Of a stretch of 64,000 nt of DNA, positions 45,038 to 53,747 are shown in pieces (the first letter of the stretch is position 1; every line of letters starts with the position of its first letter). Both the position numbers and the translations under genes were made by a program. The notes below the pieces were generated by a model. It did no database searches. It was not told the DNA's origin and worked only from the letters and a program-made list of their open reading frames with translations. Source of the stretch: Candidatus Nitrosotalea sinensis (GTDB taxonomy: Archaea > Thermoproteota > Nitrososphaeria > Nitrososphaerales > Nitrosopumilaceae); assembly GCF_900143675.1 (NCBI RefSeq), contig NZ_FRFC01000004.1, positions 220,250 through 284,249 on the forward strand, given 5' to 3'.

Positions 45038-46613
45038 CATAACAAAAATTTCGATTCCATCTCATCCTGGAATCTACATTATGAAAGACAAGGCAGATAC
45101 AATACTATACATAGGAAAAGCAAAAAATCTAAAAAATCGTGTCAAATCGTATTTTTTGAAAAATCAGAATTATAAAACACAGAAACTGGTCGAAAAAATT
45201 TCAGATATAGAATTTGTCTTGACAGATAATGAAGAAGAGGCATTTCTATTGGAGGCAAATATGATAAAAAGATACAGACCACCATACAACATTGAACTTA
45301 AAGATCAGCAAAGATACACGTACCTTAGGATAACAAATGAGGAATTTCCTCGCCTTATGGTTGCAAGGAGGACAAGGACCGGTCAATTTTTAGGCGGAGG
45401 CAGGGTTTACGGCCCATTTACACACGGAAGCTCAAAGATGTTATCAATAGGCCTTCTTCGTAAAACATTCAAGATAAGAATATGTAAAAAACTGCCAAAA
45501 GAAGCATGTCTTGAATATCACTTGGGAAACTGTGAGGCACCGTGCCAATTTGAGCAGGCTAGACAAGATTACAACAAGCATGTAGCAGATCTAGAATCAA
45601 TTCTAAGGGGCAAACAAAAATTAGGAGAATTTACTCGCACGTTAGAAAACGAAATGAAACAAGCATCAGAGAACATGCAATATGAAAAGGCAAAAGAAAT
45701 ACATGAAACATTGCAAAGATTGGGCAATCTCCAAATCAAACAGAAGATGGAGTCTACAAAAATTGGCTCAAATGAAGAATATTTTGGAATAAAAATAAAA
45801 GATCAAACAGCATACATCATGAGTTTCAAACTCTCAAATGGTGTAATAAAGGACAGGAACAAATTTTCTTTTGATTTGGTTGGCGACAATTCATTTTCAA
45901 GTTTTCTGTCACAATACTATTCCACAAATTCTATTCCAAGATTTGTCATAGTAAATGAGATACCAGATAAAAAAGAGATTTTGGAAGAAGTTCTATCACG
46001 AGAAGCAGGTACAAATGTAAGCATAATATCGCCCACATCTGGAAAAAGGCGCGAGATTATCAATTTAATTATGAAGAATTTATTGTTGATTGCTACAAAA
46101 GGAGTAGATCCTGCATTAATTGAGCTTCAAGAGATATTAAATCTGAAGAACGTTCCAAACAAAATAGAATGTTTTGACATTTCAAACCATGGCAGAGATT
46201 ATGCAGTAGGTTCCATGTCATGCATGGTAGAAGGAAAACCACAAAAGTCAGGATATAGAAAATTCAGAATAAAGTCAGTTCAAGGACAGGACGATTTTGC
46301 TATGATAAATGAGATTGTAAAGCGACGTTACCTCAAACTCAAGGAAGAAAAATCAGAAATGCCTGACATGGTACTGATTGATGGTGGTAGAGGACAGCTA
46401 AATGCCGCACTTGATGCGTTATATGCAATAGGAGTAGACATACCGTGTATTTCCCTTGCAAAAGAAAATGAGGAAATCTACCATCCAGATCAGATAAAAC
46501 CAATCAGTTTGCCACGAAATAGCCAAGCACTCAAAATTCTGCAGCATGCAAGAGATGAAGCACACCGATTTGGAGTTTCATACAATAGCGCAATTCGCAA
46601 GTTTACAAACTAG
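45027..46613 (+). CDS. uvrC: Excinuclease ABC subunit C (UvrC), lacking the C-terminal HhH
   Basis: 528 residues. N-terminal GIY-YIG nuclease ([20 protein letters not shown]), Cys-rich [24 protein letters not shown] motif around [16 protein letters not shown], and the RNase H-like nuclease ([42 protein letters not shown]). The protein stops at [16 protein letters not shown]; the usual tandem helix-hairpin-helix domain (roughly 70 residues) is missing and no relic follows. Confidence 0.95.
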   Translation: MILDITKISIPSHPGIYIMKDKADTILYIGKAKNLKNRVKSYFLKNQNYKTQKLVEKISDIEFVLTDNEEEAFLLEANMIKRYRPPYNIELKDQQRYTYLRITNEEFPRLMVARRTRTGQFLGGGRVYGPFTHGSSKMLSIGLLRKTFKIRICKKLPKEACLEYHLGNCEAPCQFEQARQDYNKHVADLESILRGKQKLGEFTRTLENEMKQASENMQYEKAKEIHETLQRLGNLQIKQKMESTKIGSNEEYFGIKIKDQTAYIMSFKLSNGVIKDRNKFSFDLVGDNSFSSFLSQYYSTNSIPRFVIVNEIPDKKEILEEVLSREAGTNVSIISPTSGKRREIINLIMKNLLLIATKGVDPALIELQEILNLKNVPNKIECFDISNHGRDYAVGSMSCMVEGKPQKSGYRKFRIKSVQGQDDFAMINEIVKRRYLKLKEEKSEMPDMVLIDGGRGQLNAALDALYAIGVDIPCISLAKENEEIYHPDQIKPISLPRNSQALKILQHARDEAHRFGVSYNSAIRKFTN

Positions 46614-46672
46614 TGGAATTACAACATAATCAGGAACAGAATACACCAAAATGTTGGATAAAATAAAATCAA

Positions 46673-47653
46673 TTAGAGATACGCATCAATAGAGCCTTCT
46701 CGTAGAGGTTGTGCATCATATCCCCTCTTGACAAGATCTGAAGCAAATTCATCTACAAATCCGTGTACCGTATAGATTTTTTCAGGATTGCATTGTTCTA
46801 TCATGTTTATCAGTTCATCATAGTCACAATGATCACTTAATGGTATTGAATAATCATGGCCACGTGCAAATGAGAACCTGGAAGATTGTGCCCACCCGCT
46901 AAAACCAATTGTTATTGCATCATATTTGGACTTCATGTGTTTGATAAACACGTTTCTTCCACTCAGATTAGGCGCAATCATTAACCATGGCTTTTTTTCA
47001 AGCAGTCCCATAGATTCAGCCTCAGTGTGCCCAATAGATTCGTTCAGTGGTATTCCAAAACTACGATACAAGTCATTTACTTTTTTAACAGAATCATGAT
47101 AGTATGGCTGCCAGTGAGAAAACAAGTATGACAGTATTTGCGCTTTTCCAAGCTCGTAACCAAGTAAGATGACAGGCTTTCCTCTACCATATAACTCAGA
47201 TATGATTTCATTGACTCTTTTTACAGTATCAGGAATGCTTGGAAAGACATACTCTGGCATTCCAAACGTACATTCAGTTATCAAGGTTTTACATTTTGGC
47301 ACTTTGGCGCCTTTCATAAAGCCACGATCTCTAATAGATATGTCACCAGTATAGAAAAGATCATCAACTAGGAGACCCTTTGCACCAAGAATGTGTCCAG
47401 CGTCAATCATTGTAAAATTCTCATAATTTTCAACATAGTTTTCAATAACATACCCCCTCAGTTTTGCAATTTCACTAGTTTGTTTTGATGCAATAAGCAC
47501 ACTTTGTCCACGTTGGTTGTGAAGATGATCTAAATGAGCATGCGATACAAAATTAATCTCGTTTTGTACTCCGCGCTTTGGATCAAGATTGATCTTTGCA
47601 CCATTACGTGTAACAAGAATTCCATTTGATGTCATTTGTATCTTGGAAATCAC
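46673..47653 (-). CDS. Metallo-beta-lactamase-fold nuclease (mRNA 3'-end processing-like)
   Basis: 326 residues. The zinc motif HAHLDH is at residues 38-43 and a second metal site fits DAGHILGAKG and FYTGDIS. The protein ends with YSIPLSDHCDYDELI and KIYTVHGFVDEF, as in beta-CASP-related exonucleases. It may act on DNA or RNA; relatives next to DNA ligase genes act in repair, but no ligase is here. It is convergent with uvrC, so a repair link remains a guess. Confidence 0.8.
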   Translation of the reverse strand: MISKIQMTSNGILVTRNGAKINLDPKRGVQNEINFVSHAHLDHLHNQRGQSVLIASKQTSEIAKLRGYVIENYVENYENFTMIDAGHILGAKGLLVDDLFYTGDISIRDRGFMKGAKVPKCKTLITECTFGMPEYVFPSIPDTVKRVNEIISELYGRGKPVILLGYELGKAQILSYLFSHWQPYYHDSVKKVNDLYRSFGIPLNESIGHTEAESMGLLEKKPWLMIAPNLSGRNVFIKHMKSKYDAITIGFSGWAQSSRFSFARGHDYSIPLSDHCDYDELINMIEQCNPEKIYTVHGFVDEFASDLVKRGYDAQPLREGSIDAYL

Positions 47654-47781
47654 TTTCGATTCTCAATACAATATGAGATATAAATTGCAAGATTCACCTA
47701 CCATAGCCTAACACATAGTAAATCGATCATCTGATTTTCTAATTAGTAAAGTGTTTATTCATATAGTATCAAGATCAAAGC

Positions 47782-48399
47782 ATGCTAAAACTTGCGATTC
47801 TGATCTCCGGAAGAGGTAGCAACATGGAATACATTCTAAAATCAGTTAGAAAGAATAACATCCCAATAGAACCCACTGTTGTTATTTCCAACAATCCAAA
47901 TGCAAAAGGACTGGCAATAGCACGGAAATTAGGTTTAAGTACAGAAATAGTAGAAAGCAACGGTCTCAAAGGCGGCAATTGGGAATATGATTCTAAAATT
48001 GTAGGCATACTCAAGAAATACAAAGTAACGCCGCAAAATGGCCTGATATGTCTTGCAGGTTTTATGAGAATAATCAGCCCAGAGTTCATACGACAATACA
48101 AAGGAAGAATAATGAACATACATCCGGCAATTTTGCCTTCATTTCCAGGATTGCATTCTCAGAGGCAGGCTTTTGAATACGGAGTGAAATATTCAGGATG
48201 TACAGTTCATTTTGTAGATGAAGGAATGGATACCGGTCCAATAATATTACAATCAGTAATAAAAATAGAAGATAATGATACAGAAGATACAATAACAAAA
48301 AAAATTCTACGACAAGAGCACAAGATATACCCAGAAGCAGTGAAACTTTTTGCCAACGGAAAGATCAAGATAACAGGAAGAAAAACAACAATATCCTAG
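47782..48399 (+). CDS. purN: GAR formyltransferase (PurN)
   Basis: 205 residues. PurN uses 10-formyl-THF to formylate GAR. The catalytic N112, H114 (MNIHPAILPSFPGLH) and D150 (VDEGMDTGPI) are in place, and the phosphate-binding loop ILISGRGSNMEYI starts the protein. FolD and the 5-formyl-THF cyclo-ligase just downstream supply the folate cofactor. Confidence 0.94.
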   Translation: MLKLAILISGRGSNMEYILKSVRKNNIPIEPTVVISNNPNAKGLAIARKLGLSTEIVESNGLKGGNWEYDSKIVGILKKYKVTPQNGLICLAGFMRIISPEFIRQYKGRIMNIHPAILPSFPGLHSQRQAFEYGVKYSGCTVHFVDEGMDTGPIILQSVIKIEDNDTEDTITKKILRQEHKIYPEAVKLFANGKIKITGRKTTIS

Positions 48400-48719
48400 G
48401 TATCTGGCCCACCAAAAAAATACATTACAACAAGATCTGTTGTATTGCCATGAAATCTATGAGGAATGTTTTTTTCTACATAATATGACATGCCTGGAGA
48501 AACAGGATAATTTTTGTCATCAATCATAATAAATCCGTCACCTTTTACAACATAATATACTTCATCACTATCATGAGGAGTTTGAGTGTCTTTTTCACCA
48601 GGAGATAGCCTTAGAATGCCAGCAGCTAGATTATCATGATTTATGAAAGTATGAAAGTATGTATTAGAATTTTTTGTGATTTTGTCCACATATTTGTTAG
48701 TGTCAAAAGCAATTTTCAA
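48396..48719 (-). CDS. Cupin-domain protein
   Basis: 107 residues. One cupin barrel is visible (ILRLSPGEKDTQTPHDSDEVYYVVKGDG and VSPGMSYYVEKNIPHRFHGN), with His and Glu residues for a metal. Substrate unknown. The gene overlaps purN by 4 bp convergently and is divergent from folD. Confidence 0.8.
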   Translation of the reverse strand: MKIAFDTNKYVDKITKNSNTYFHTFINHDNLAAGILRLSPGEKDTQTPHDSDEVYYVVKGDGFIMIDDKNYPVSPGMSYYVEKNIPHRFHGNTTDLVVMYFFGGPDT

Positions 48720-48782
48720 TACTAAATAACAAGGATTGGCTCTTATTGATTTTAACGGAATTTATATTATTTATTCCAAAGA

Positions 48783-48790
48783 TTAAATAT
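48783..48790 (+). promoter_or_regulatory. TATA box of the folD-fthC operon
   Basis: TTAAATAT centred about 26 nt upstream of the folD TTG start at 48813, fitting a leaderless transcript. Confidence 0.5.
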
Positions 48791-48812
48791 CCAAAAAAAT
48801 ATTCAAATTTGC

Positions 48813-49682
48813 TTGACAGGTCAAAAAATAGACGGAATTGTAGTATCTGCATCAGTAAAGGAGCGAGTCAAATCAGCTGTAAAAGAGTTAGCAGAGAATG
48901 GAATAATACCATGTCTTGCCACTGTTCTAGTCGGAGATGATCCAGCATCTGCTACATATGTTAGAAACAAGCAAAAAGCATGCGCAGATGTAGGAATTAC
49001 AACAAAGGATCACAAGCTTCCTTCAGAATTTTCCCAAAAGGAAATGAACTCTCTTGTGAATTTATTAAATAATGATGATTCAGTTCATGGAATTCTAGTG
49101 CAACTTCCGCTTCCAGGTCAATTAGATGAGTTTACAACAACTTCTAGAATTTCCCCATTGAAAGATGTAGATGGATTAACACCGCACAACATAGGATTGC
49201 TGACAACAGGCAGAGGAATTCTCAAGCCTTGTACACCTTCAGGAATAATGGAATTATTTGAATATTATAAGATACCATTAGAAGGAAAAAATGTGACAAT
49301 AATAAACAGAAGCAATCTAGTGGGCAAACCCCTCTACAATATGATGCTAGAAAAAAATGCTACTGTGACTACTTGTCACTCTAAAACAAGAAACCTCAAA
49401 GAATATTGCCTTAATTCAGACATTATAGTAACGGCAATTGGGAATAGGCAGAAATTCATTCTAACTGAAGACATGGTAAAAGAAGGAGCAGTTGTGATAG
49501 ATGTTGGGACAGCAAGGTTAGATGGAAAATTGGTAGGAGACGTAGACTATGAGAATGTCATCAAAAAGGCATCATATGTTACACCTGTTCCAGGAGGAGT
49601 AGGACCAATGACAATAGCGATGCTTTTAAAAAACACCGTAACAGCTGCATCAATTAGTAAAGAATTTGTCCAATCCAGTTGA
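48813..49682 (+). CDS. folD: Methylene-THF dehydrogenase/cyclohydrolase (FolD)
   Basis: 289 residues starting at TTG. FolD interconverts 5,10-methylene-THF and 10-formyl-THF. The catalytic YxxxK is Y49-K53 (TYVRNKQKA), and the NADP-binding NRSNLVGKPLYNMML and C-terminal PVPGGVGPMTIAMLL are typical. It overlaps the following cyclo-ligase gene by 17 bp. Confidence 0.95.
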   Translation: MTGQKIDGIVVSASVKERVKSAVKELAENGIIPCLATVLVGDDPASATYVRNKQKACADVGITTKDHKLPSEFSQKEMNSLVNLLNNDDSVHGILVQLPLPGQLDEFTTTSRISPLKDVDGLTPHNIGLLTTGRGILKPCTPSGIMELFEYYKIPLEGKNVTIINRSNLVGKPLYNMMLEKNATVTTCHSKTRNLKEYCLNSDIIVTAIGNRQKFILTEDMVKEGAVVIDVGTARLDGKLVGDVDYENVIKKASYVTPVPGGVGPMTIAMLLKNTVTAASISKEFVQSS

Positions 49683-50226
49683 AAAATCCAGACTACGTAA
49701 GCAGATTTTGGATGCAAGAGATTCACTTTCGCTTGATTTTATAAAAATTGCAAGCAGTAAGATACGTGACAATCTACGGAAAATTGATTTTTACAGGCAA
49801 TCAACATCTATTGGCGTGTACTATTCCATAGGAAGTGAAGTTCAGACACATGAGTTGATACAGGAATTTTTCAATCAGGGAAAAGAAGTGGCGTTACCAC
49901 GTGTAGAAAAAAACGATATAATTTTTAAAAAAATTACCAGCATGTCAGATCTGGAGATGGGTAGTTTTTCAGTAATGGAGCCAAAAGAAAAGTGTGAAAC
50001 TGTGAAAAAACTTGACGTCATACTAGTACCAGCAATTGCATTAACAAGAGACGGATACAGACTAGGATATGGTTTTGGATTTTACGATAGATACCTGCAC
50101 GGAAAGAAATCAAAGAAGATAGGATTAGCATATGCAAAACACATACTGAAATCATTTCCTCATGATGATCACGATATAAAGATGGATTGCATAGTAACAG
50201 AAGACTCTGTTATTTACGCCAAGTAA
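49666..50226 (+). CDS. fthC: 5-formyl-THF cyclo-ligase
   Basis: 186 residues starting at TTG. The family motif GYRLGYGFGFYDRYL and the N-terminal EKSRLRKQILDARDSL are present. The enzyme recycles 5-formyl-THF to methenyl-THF using ATP. The casposon is inserted at its very end: the last codons IYAK lie in the target-site duplication, and the stop TAA is completed by the first two A residues of the element's left inverted repeat. The protein sequence is unchanged. Confidence 0.92.
   Translation: MSNPVEKSRLRKQILDARDSLSLDFIKIASSKIRDNLRKIDFYRQSTSIGVYYSIGSEVQTHELIQEFFNQGKEVALPRVEKNDIIFKKITSMSDLEMGSFSVMEPKEKCETVKKLDVILVPAIALTRDGYRLGYGFGFYDRYLHGKKSKKIGLAYAKHILKSFPHDDHDIKMDCIVTEDSVIYAK
50212..50224. 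repeat. Left target-site duplication of the casposon
   Basis: ATTTACGCCAAGT, repeated exactly at 56725-56737. Because of the A/T-rich borders with the inverted repeats, the shared direct repeat can be read as up to 20 bp (50210-50229 and 56723-56742). The sequence encodes the end of fthC. Confidence 0.92.
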
Positions 50227-50299
50227 AAAAGGAAAGCCCCCCTCCTACGCACAAAAAGTCACGCTGTCTACGTTATAGAATACGTTATGATTTGTTGGA
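50225..50299 (+). repeat. Left terminal inverted repeat of the casposon (75 bp)
   Basis: Starts AAAAAAGGAAAGCCCCCC and ends TGATTTGTTGGA. It is a perfect reverse complement of 56650-56724 over 75 bp; identity ends abruptly on both sides. It also contains the stop codon of the methyltransferase gene. Confidence 0.97.
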
Positions 50300-50995
50300 G
50301 AAGATTTTTTTCAATCGATCACGATAGTCTTCAGCTAAATCTCTGTCATCTTCAACATCGAAATCATGAAAGAATTCATTCCATAACTCTGACATGGCAG
50401 GTTTTTTGTTTTTATTAATTGAGGATTTTTCTTTTTTAATTATTGAAGATAGCCAATCATATGCAGATAGAGGTTTATCAAAAGGGGAAATCGACACATA
50501 GAACGGATAATCTGAATCATTTGCTTTAATTTCGGGAAAAAGGCATTTGTTATAATACACAAGTTTACAACCATCACGGATATTTTTTTTTAATTTTGTA
50601 AAAATTCCGGTAGTTTCCAAACCATAGAAAATGATAGTTGCTTCTTTTAGATTAACTCCTTTTATTTTATTTTCAAAAAGGTCTTCAAATTTGCCATGAA
50701 TTATTTTTGCTCTATTTTTTGGAATTTTATATTTCTTCAGACGTCTGATCGAATTTTGGTATCTATCTTCGTCTGATTCAATTCCAATACACTTTTTTAA
50801 ATTGAATTCAGTAATTCCAATAATTATATTCTGAGCCCAGCCAGATCCAAGATCATAAAATACATCATCATTAGATGCATTAACAAAATTAAACATCTTT
50901 CTAATATGTGGATTTGTGAACATTATGGGAGGTCCGATTGCGGGATCATCATTCGATCTGGTATCATCAATTACTGGTCTTTTTTCTTCTTTCAA
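50285..50995 (-). CDS. Casposon-encoded SAM-dependent methyltransferase
   Basis: 236 residues starting at TTG, directly after the polymerase stop codon. Motif I is VFYDLGSGWAQNI (D48, GSG) and E73 in CIGIESDEDRY is the ribose-binding acid. The catalytic loop FYGLETTG lacks the NPPY/DPPY of DNA amino-methylases, and the motif I context resembles the Dot1-like group. The target (DNA, protein or other) cannot be told. Its end lies within the inverted repeat. Confidence 0.75.
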   Translation of the reverse strand: MKEEKRPVIDDTRSNDDPAIGPPIMFTNPHIRKMFNFVNASNDDVFYDLGSGWAQNIIIGITEFNLKKCIGIESDEDRYQNSIRRLKKYKIPKNRAKIIHGKFEDLFENKIKGVNLKEATIIFYGLETTGIFTKLKKNIRDGCKLVYYNKCLFPEIKANDSDYPFYVSISPFDKPLSAYDWLSSIIKKEKSSINKNKKPAMSELWNEFFHDFDVEDDRDLAEDYRDRLKKIFSNKS

Positions 50996-52780
50996 TCACA
51001 ATGTTTCTTTTATAAAATGATTTAACGATATTGGTGTTGATTCATTCATGATTCTAGAATCTATACTTTCAATCTCTCCTAACCAAAATCGTTTCTTGTC
51101 TGCGTTCAAATTCACTTCCTTTTCAAACGTCTTAATTCTACCAATTTCAGATAACTTGTCTTGAAGTATTGATGATCTTAACCTAGAACTTCGTAACACT
51201 TTGAATTTCAAATACATCTTTCCTTTCTTGATAATCGTCTCCAAGTGTTCAATATCTCGGTCTTGCAGTTTTCCTAGTCCTCTTTGTTTCCACTTTCCAT
51301 TGAAACGGTTGATTCCATTTTGTAAAACAAATACATCGCTTGCAGAATCATCAAAAGAAAATTCACCTATTTTATCAGAATCAATATCTAGTCTTTTTGT
51401 AACACAGATCGAATCAGTAGCAAAGGAAACTACATCTCTTTCGAGATTATTTTCCATGACAAATCTATACAGTTGAGCCCTTGCAATACCTGTAATTGTA
51501 GCAAACAGAACAGGATTGAACAGATTTCCTATTCTTCGGTTGGTCTTTTGACCTGTCTTTCCGTAGATGCTGTTCATTACGGTCTTGATGGGTAGTTGTA
51601 ACGGGTTATCCTCTGCCTTGAGAGTAAGGCGTTTTTGGTATAGTTGTTCTATAAATTCCCTGTATGGATACTCGTCAGAACTAGGTATGAACTGGTAAGA
51701 CTCTAAGATCTTGTAGTATTTTGGATTATTACAGGCTAGTAATTCTGCCAAAGTTACACACGTCTCAAACTTGCCTGATGGAAAAATGATACTGTGATTC
51801 TTTCTAAAAGGAAAAGGCGGAACATATTTCAAATCTGGAATGTTTGCAATTATACGAAAAAATCCTAGTTTTGCATCAGGATGAATTGATTTTTGTTGTA
51901 TCCAATCTCCTTTGGATAGATTTGGAATCTGTGCTAGCGCGTTAGGGTATGCAGAATTGACATCATACTGGAATGCAGTTCCAATAAAGCCACGTTTCAG
52001 TATTTCAAATCTTCCGCCAAAATATGATTGAAATGCTAATTTTTGTATTTCATAAGGGATCGAATCAAATCTTGGAATATCGATTTGATTGTTTACCAAA
52101 ACTTTTTCTGCCAAATATCCTGATGAAACCCATCGCATTGGATAGAAACCAAATGCATTGTGGAACAGTTTAATCCATTTTTCTGCCAACTGTTTTGTTA
52201 AGATGCAATCTTGAATGCAATAGTTTCTGATTTTATTTCTATTGTTTTTGTAAAACCAACTTGAAAAACCATTTCTTTTTTGTTTTATTTCCAAGTATTC
52301 TTTTTGTAATTGCCCAATGTTTTTCTGATATGCATCTTTAAGACTAGCATGATAGAATTGGGCAATATCAAAAAATACTGTACTGTGATGACCTTTTCTA
52401 ATTGCCAGTTTCTTGTTTGGAATGTATTCTATTTTGTAATCTTGAAATCTGAATTCTAATTTTCTTGTTTTCTTGTAGTTGTTTAATTCTCTGCCTAATA
52501 ATTTCAAGATGACTTCTGCATCATAGGTGATATTATAGAAAAAGTTCCATGAGTTTTGATATTTTTTGTGAAATAGGAACTTGATTACTGCCTCTGGGCT
52601 GATTTGGTCTAGGTATCTGCCATCAGAATCGGCTATGAGAAAGACATCTCCCTTGTAGGTCTCTGTATCTAGTGCGTAAATTGGGCGTAAATCAGATACG
52701 GCTAGGCTACGATCTTGGAAGATTTTGGTGTTAATCGTGCCTAGATTCTTGTAGTCGCTTATGGCGAAGGGTTCTGCCAT
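50996..52780 (-). CDS. polB: Casposon family B DNA polymerase, protein-primed-like
   Basis: 594 residues. Exonuclease motifs: ALDTET (D38, E40), NITYDAE (N83, D87) and YCIQD (Y187, D191). Polymerase motif A is YDVNSAYP (D273), motif B KTVMNSIYGKTG (399-410), motif C FATDSI. Motif C has Ala where most family B enzymes have the first Asp of DTDS, but the second, metal-binding Asp (D456) is kept. A KxY-like KMY follows at 521-523. Short length and motif spacing close to phi29 polymerase fit the protein-primed type known in thaumarchaeal casposons. Confidence 0.9.
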   Translation of the reverse strand: MAEPFAISDYKNLGTINTKIFQDRSLAVSDLRPIYALDTETYKGDVFLIADSDGRYLDQISPEAVIKFLFHKKYQNSWNFFYNITYDAEVILKLLGRELNNYKKTRKLEFRFQDYKIEYIPNKKLAIRKGHHSTVFFDIAQFYHASLKDAYQKNIGQLQKEYLEIKQKRNGFSSWFYKNNRNKIRNYCIQDCILTKQLAEKWIKLFHNAFGFYPMRWVSSGYLAEKVLVNNQIDIPRFDSIPYEIQKLAFQSYFGGRFEILKRGFIGTAFQYDVNSAYPNALAQIPNLSKGDWIQQKSIHPDAKLGFFRIIANIPDLKYVPPFPFRKNHSIIFPSGKFETCVTLAELLACNNPKYYKILESYQFIPSSDEYPYREFIEQLYQKRLTLKAEDNPLQLPIKTVMNSIYGKTGQKTNRRIGNLFNPVLFATITGIARAQLYRFVMENNLERDVVSFATDSICVTKRLDIDSDKIGEFSFDDSASDVFVLQNGINRFNGKWKQRGLGKLQDRDIEHLETIIKKGKMYLKFKVLRSSRLRSSILQDKLSEIGRIKTFEKEVNLNADKKRFWLGEIESIDSRIMNESTPISLNHFIKETL

Positions 52781-53088
52781 ATCACATCTGGAATGTCTGA
52801 TTCCTGTCCTTTTCTTCTCTCAGAGAACTGTTTTCTAATATCTGAATATTTTAGATTAGGAAAGTTATCACGAATCATCCTAAGATATCGGTGATATTTT
52901 TTGAGTTTAGATGATCTTGACAGATTCGCTGATTGAACAATGGGTTTTACACGTATGATTTTCTTTTCTTCAAATCTTCCAAGTTCCTTTTCTAATCTTT
53001 GCCTTAATGCTTTTACTTCTTTAATCTGCGGAAGTTTCTTTAATGATTCAATCTGTTCTGCAAGTTTGTCTTTATCAAATGAAACCAT
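52759..53088 (-). CDS. Casposon small basic coiled-coil protein
   Basis: 109 residues from the ATG at 53088, which has GGTGA as ribosome-binding site. The first half has heptad-like repeats (LAEQIESLKKLPQIKEVKAL), the second is basic and rich in Ser and Tyr (NLSRSSKLKKYHRYLRMIRD). It overlaps polB by 22 bp, so it is translated with the polymerase. Its place and charge make it a candidate terminal (priming) protein or polymerase cofactor; this is inference only. Confidence 0.7.
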   Translation of the reverse strand: MVSFDKDKLAEQIESLKKLPQIKEVKALRQRLEKELGRFEEKKIIRVKPIVQSANLSRSSKLKKYHRYLRMIRDNFPNLKYSDIRKQFSERRKGQESDIPDVIWQNPSP

Positions 53089-53116
53089 GATGTTCACCAA
53101 AAAAGAAAAGATAGAG

Positions 53117-53449
53117 TTAGAAAACTAACTCGTATCTTCTTATTTCGAAGGTCATCTTCTTTGGATGTTGCTCTTTCCAAGTCTTGATCTTGAATTCTTT
53201 TCCTACTTGGATTTTTCCTTTCTTTTTCGCTTCAAGAAATTTCTTCAAGAGCTGGTTGTTCTTTGATTCAAAATTATGTAGCGGAATATTCATTTCGATT
53301 CCGTCTACATTTGCTCTTATGTTGGTAGAAAATTCAGTCTCAAAGGTTTCAGTTTCTAAAACTTCAACCACTAGGATGTCCGGATTTTCCTTGTCTTTGG
53401 AGGGATAACTGCCCCATTTCAAAAATGGTGGAAATTCAGTTTCGCTCAT
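53117..53449 (-). CDS. Casposon hypothetical protein
   Basis: 110 residues, soluble, beta-strand-rich (DILVVEVLETETFETEFST, NVDGIEMNIPLHN, KKMTFEIRRYELVF). It could be an OB-fold, single-strand-binding-like protein, which is a weak guess. It overlaps the AbrB-like gene by 4 bp (ATGA) and precedes the coiled-coil protein gene in the leftward operon. Confidence 0.65.
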   Translation of the reverse strand: MSETEFPPFLKWGSYPSKDKENPDILVVEVLETETFETEFSTNIRANVDGIEMNIPLHNFESKNNQLLKKFLEAKKKGKIQVGKEFKIKTWKEQHPKKMTFEIRRYELVF

Positions 53450-53697
53450 TTCTCAATTTCCTTTTCTGTCTGACAAACTGGAGTAAGTTTGATGTACTTT
53501 TCTCCCTTGTCCTGAACCAGTTTTACATTAACTTGTGCAATCTCATTTGGACTGCAATTTGCTAATGCTGTTTTCGGAAGAGCAATCATTTTAGAAAAAT
53601 TCTGATTGCTTATCTTTCGAGTGCCAAAGTCCATAATTACTGGAGAATCATGGTTGGCTTTTTGTGAACCTTTTGTGGCTCTTTTGGTACTAACCAT
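53446..53697 (-). CDS. Casposon AbrB-like DNA-binding protein
   Basis: 83 residues. After a basic N-terminus, GTRKISNQNFSKMIALPKTA, then VNVKLVQDKGEKYIKLTPV, resembles the swapped-hairpin fold of AbrB/SpoVT regulators (.G.R.i.iPk...v.v.....i.l.p). It is the first gene of the leftward operon and faces the palindrome at 53728-53747, so it may regulate the element. The fold assignment is from pattern only. Confidence 0.6.
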   Translation of the reverse strand: MVSTKRATKGSQKANHDSPVIMDFGTRKISNQNFSKMIALPKTALANCSPNEIAQVNVKLVQDKGEKYIKLTPVCQTEKEIEK

Positions 53698-53715
53698 GGC
53701 TATGATATACCTTAG

Positions 53716-53725
53716 TATTTAATAA
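53716..53725. promoter_or_regulatory. Shared TATA-like box of the casposon divergent promoter
   Basis: TATTTAATAA lies about 27 nt upstream of the rightward ATG (53748) and about 22-24 nt upstream of the leftward ATG (53697), so it may direct both transcripts. Confidence 0.5.
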
Positions 53726-53727
53726 CA

Positions 53728-53747
53728 ACTAGAGTTATAACTCTAGT
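53728..53747. promoter_or_regulatory. Perfect 20-bp palindrome, likely operator
   Basis: ACTAGAGTTATAACTCTAGT is an exact palindrome ending right before the ATG at 53748. It covers the expected transcription start of the leaderless rightward genes and lies next to the shared TATA box. Candidate binding partners are the AbrB-like protein (53446) or the ribbon-helix-helix protein (54467). Confidence 0.7.
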
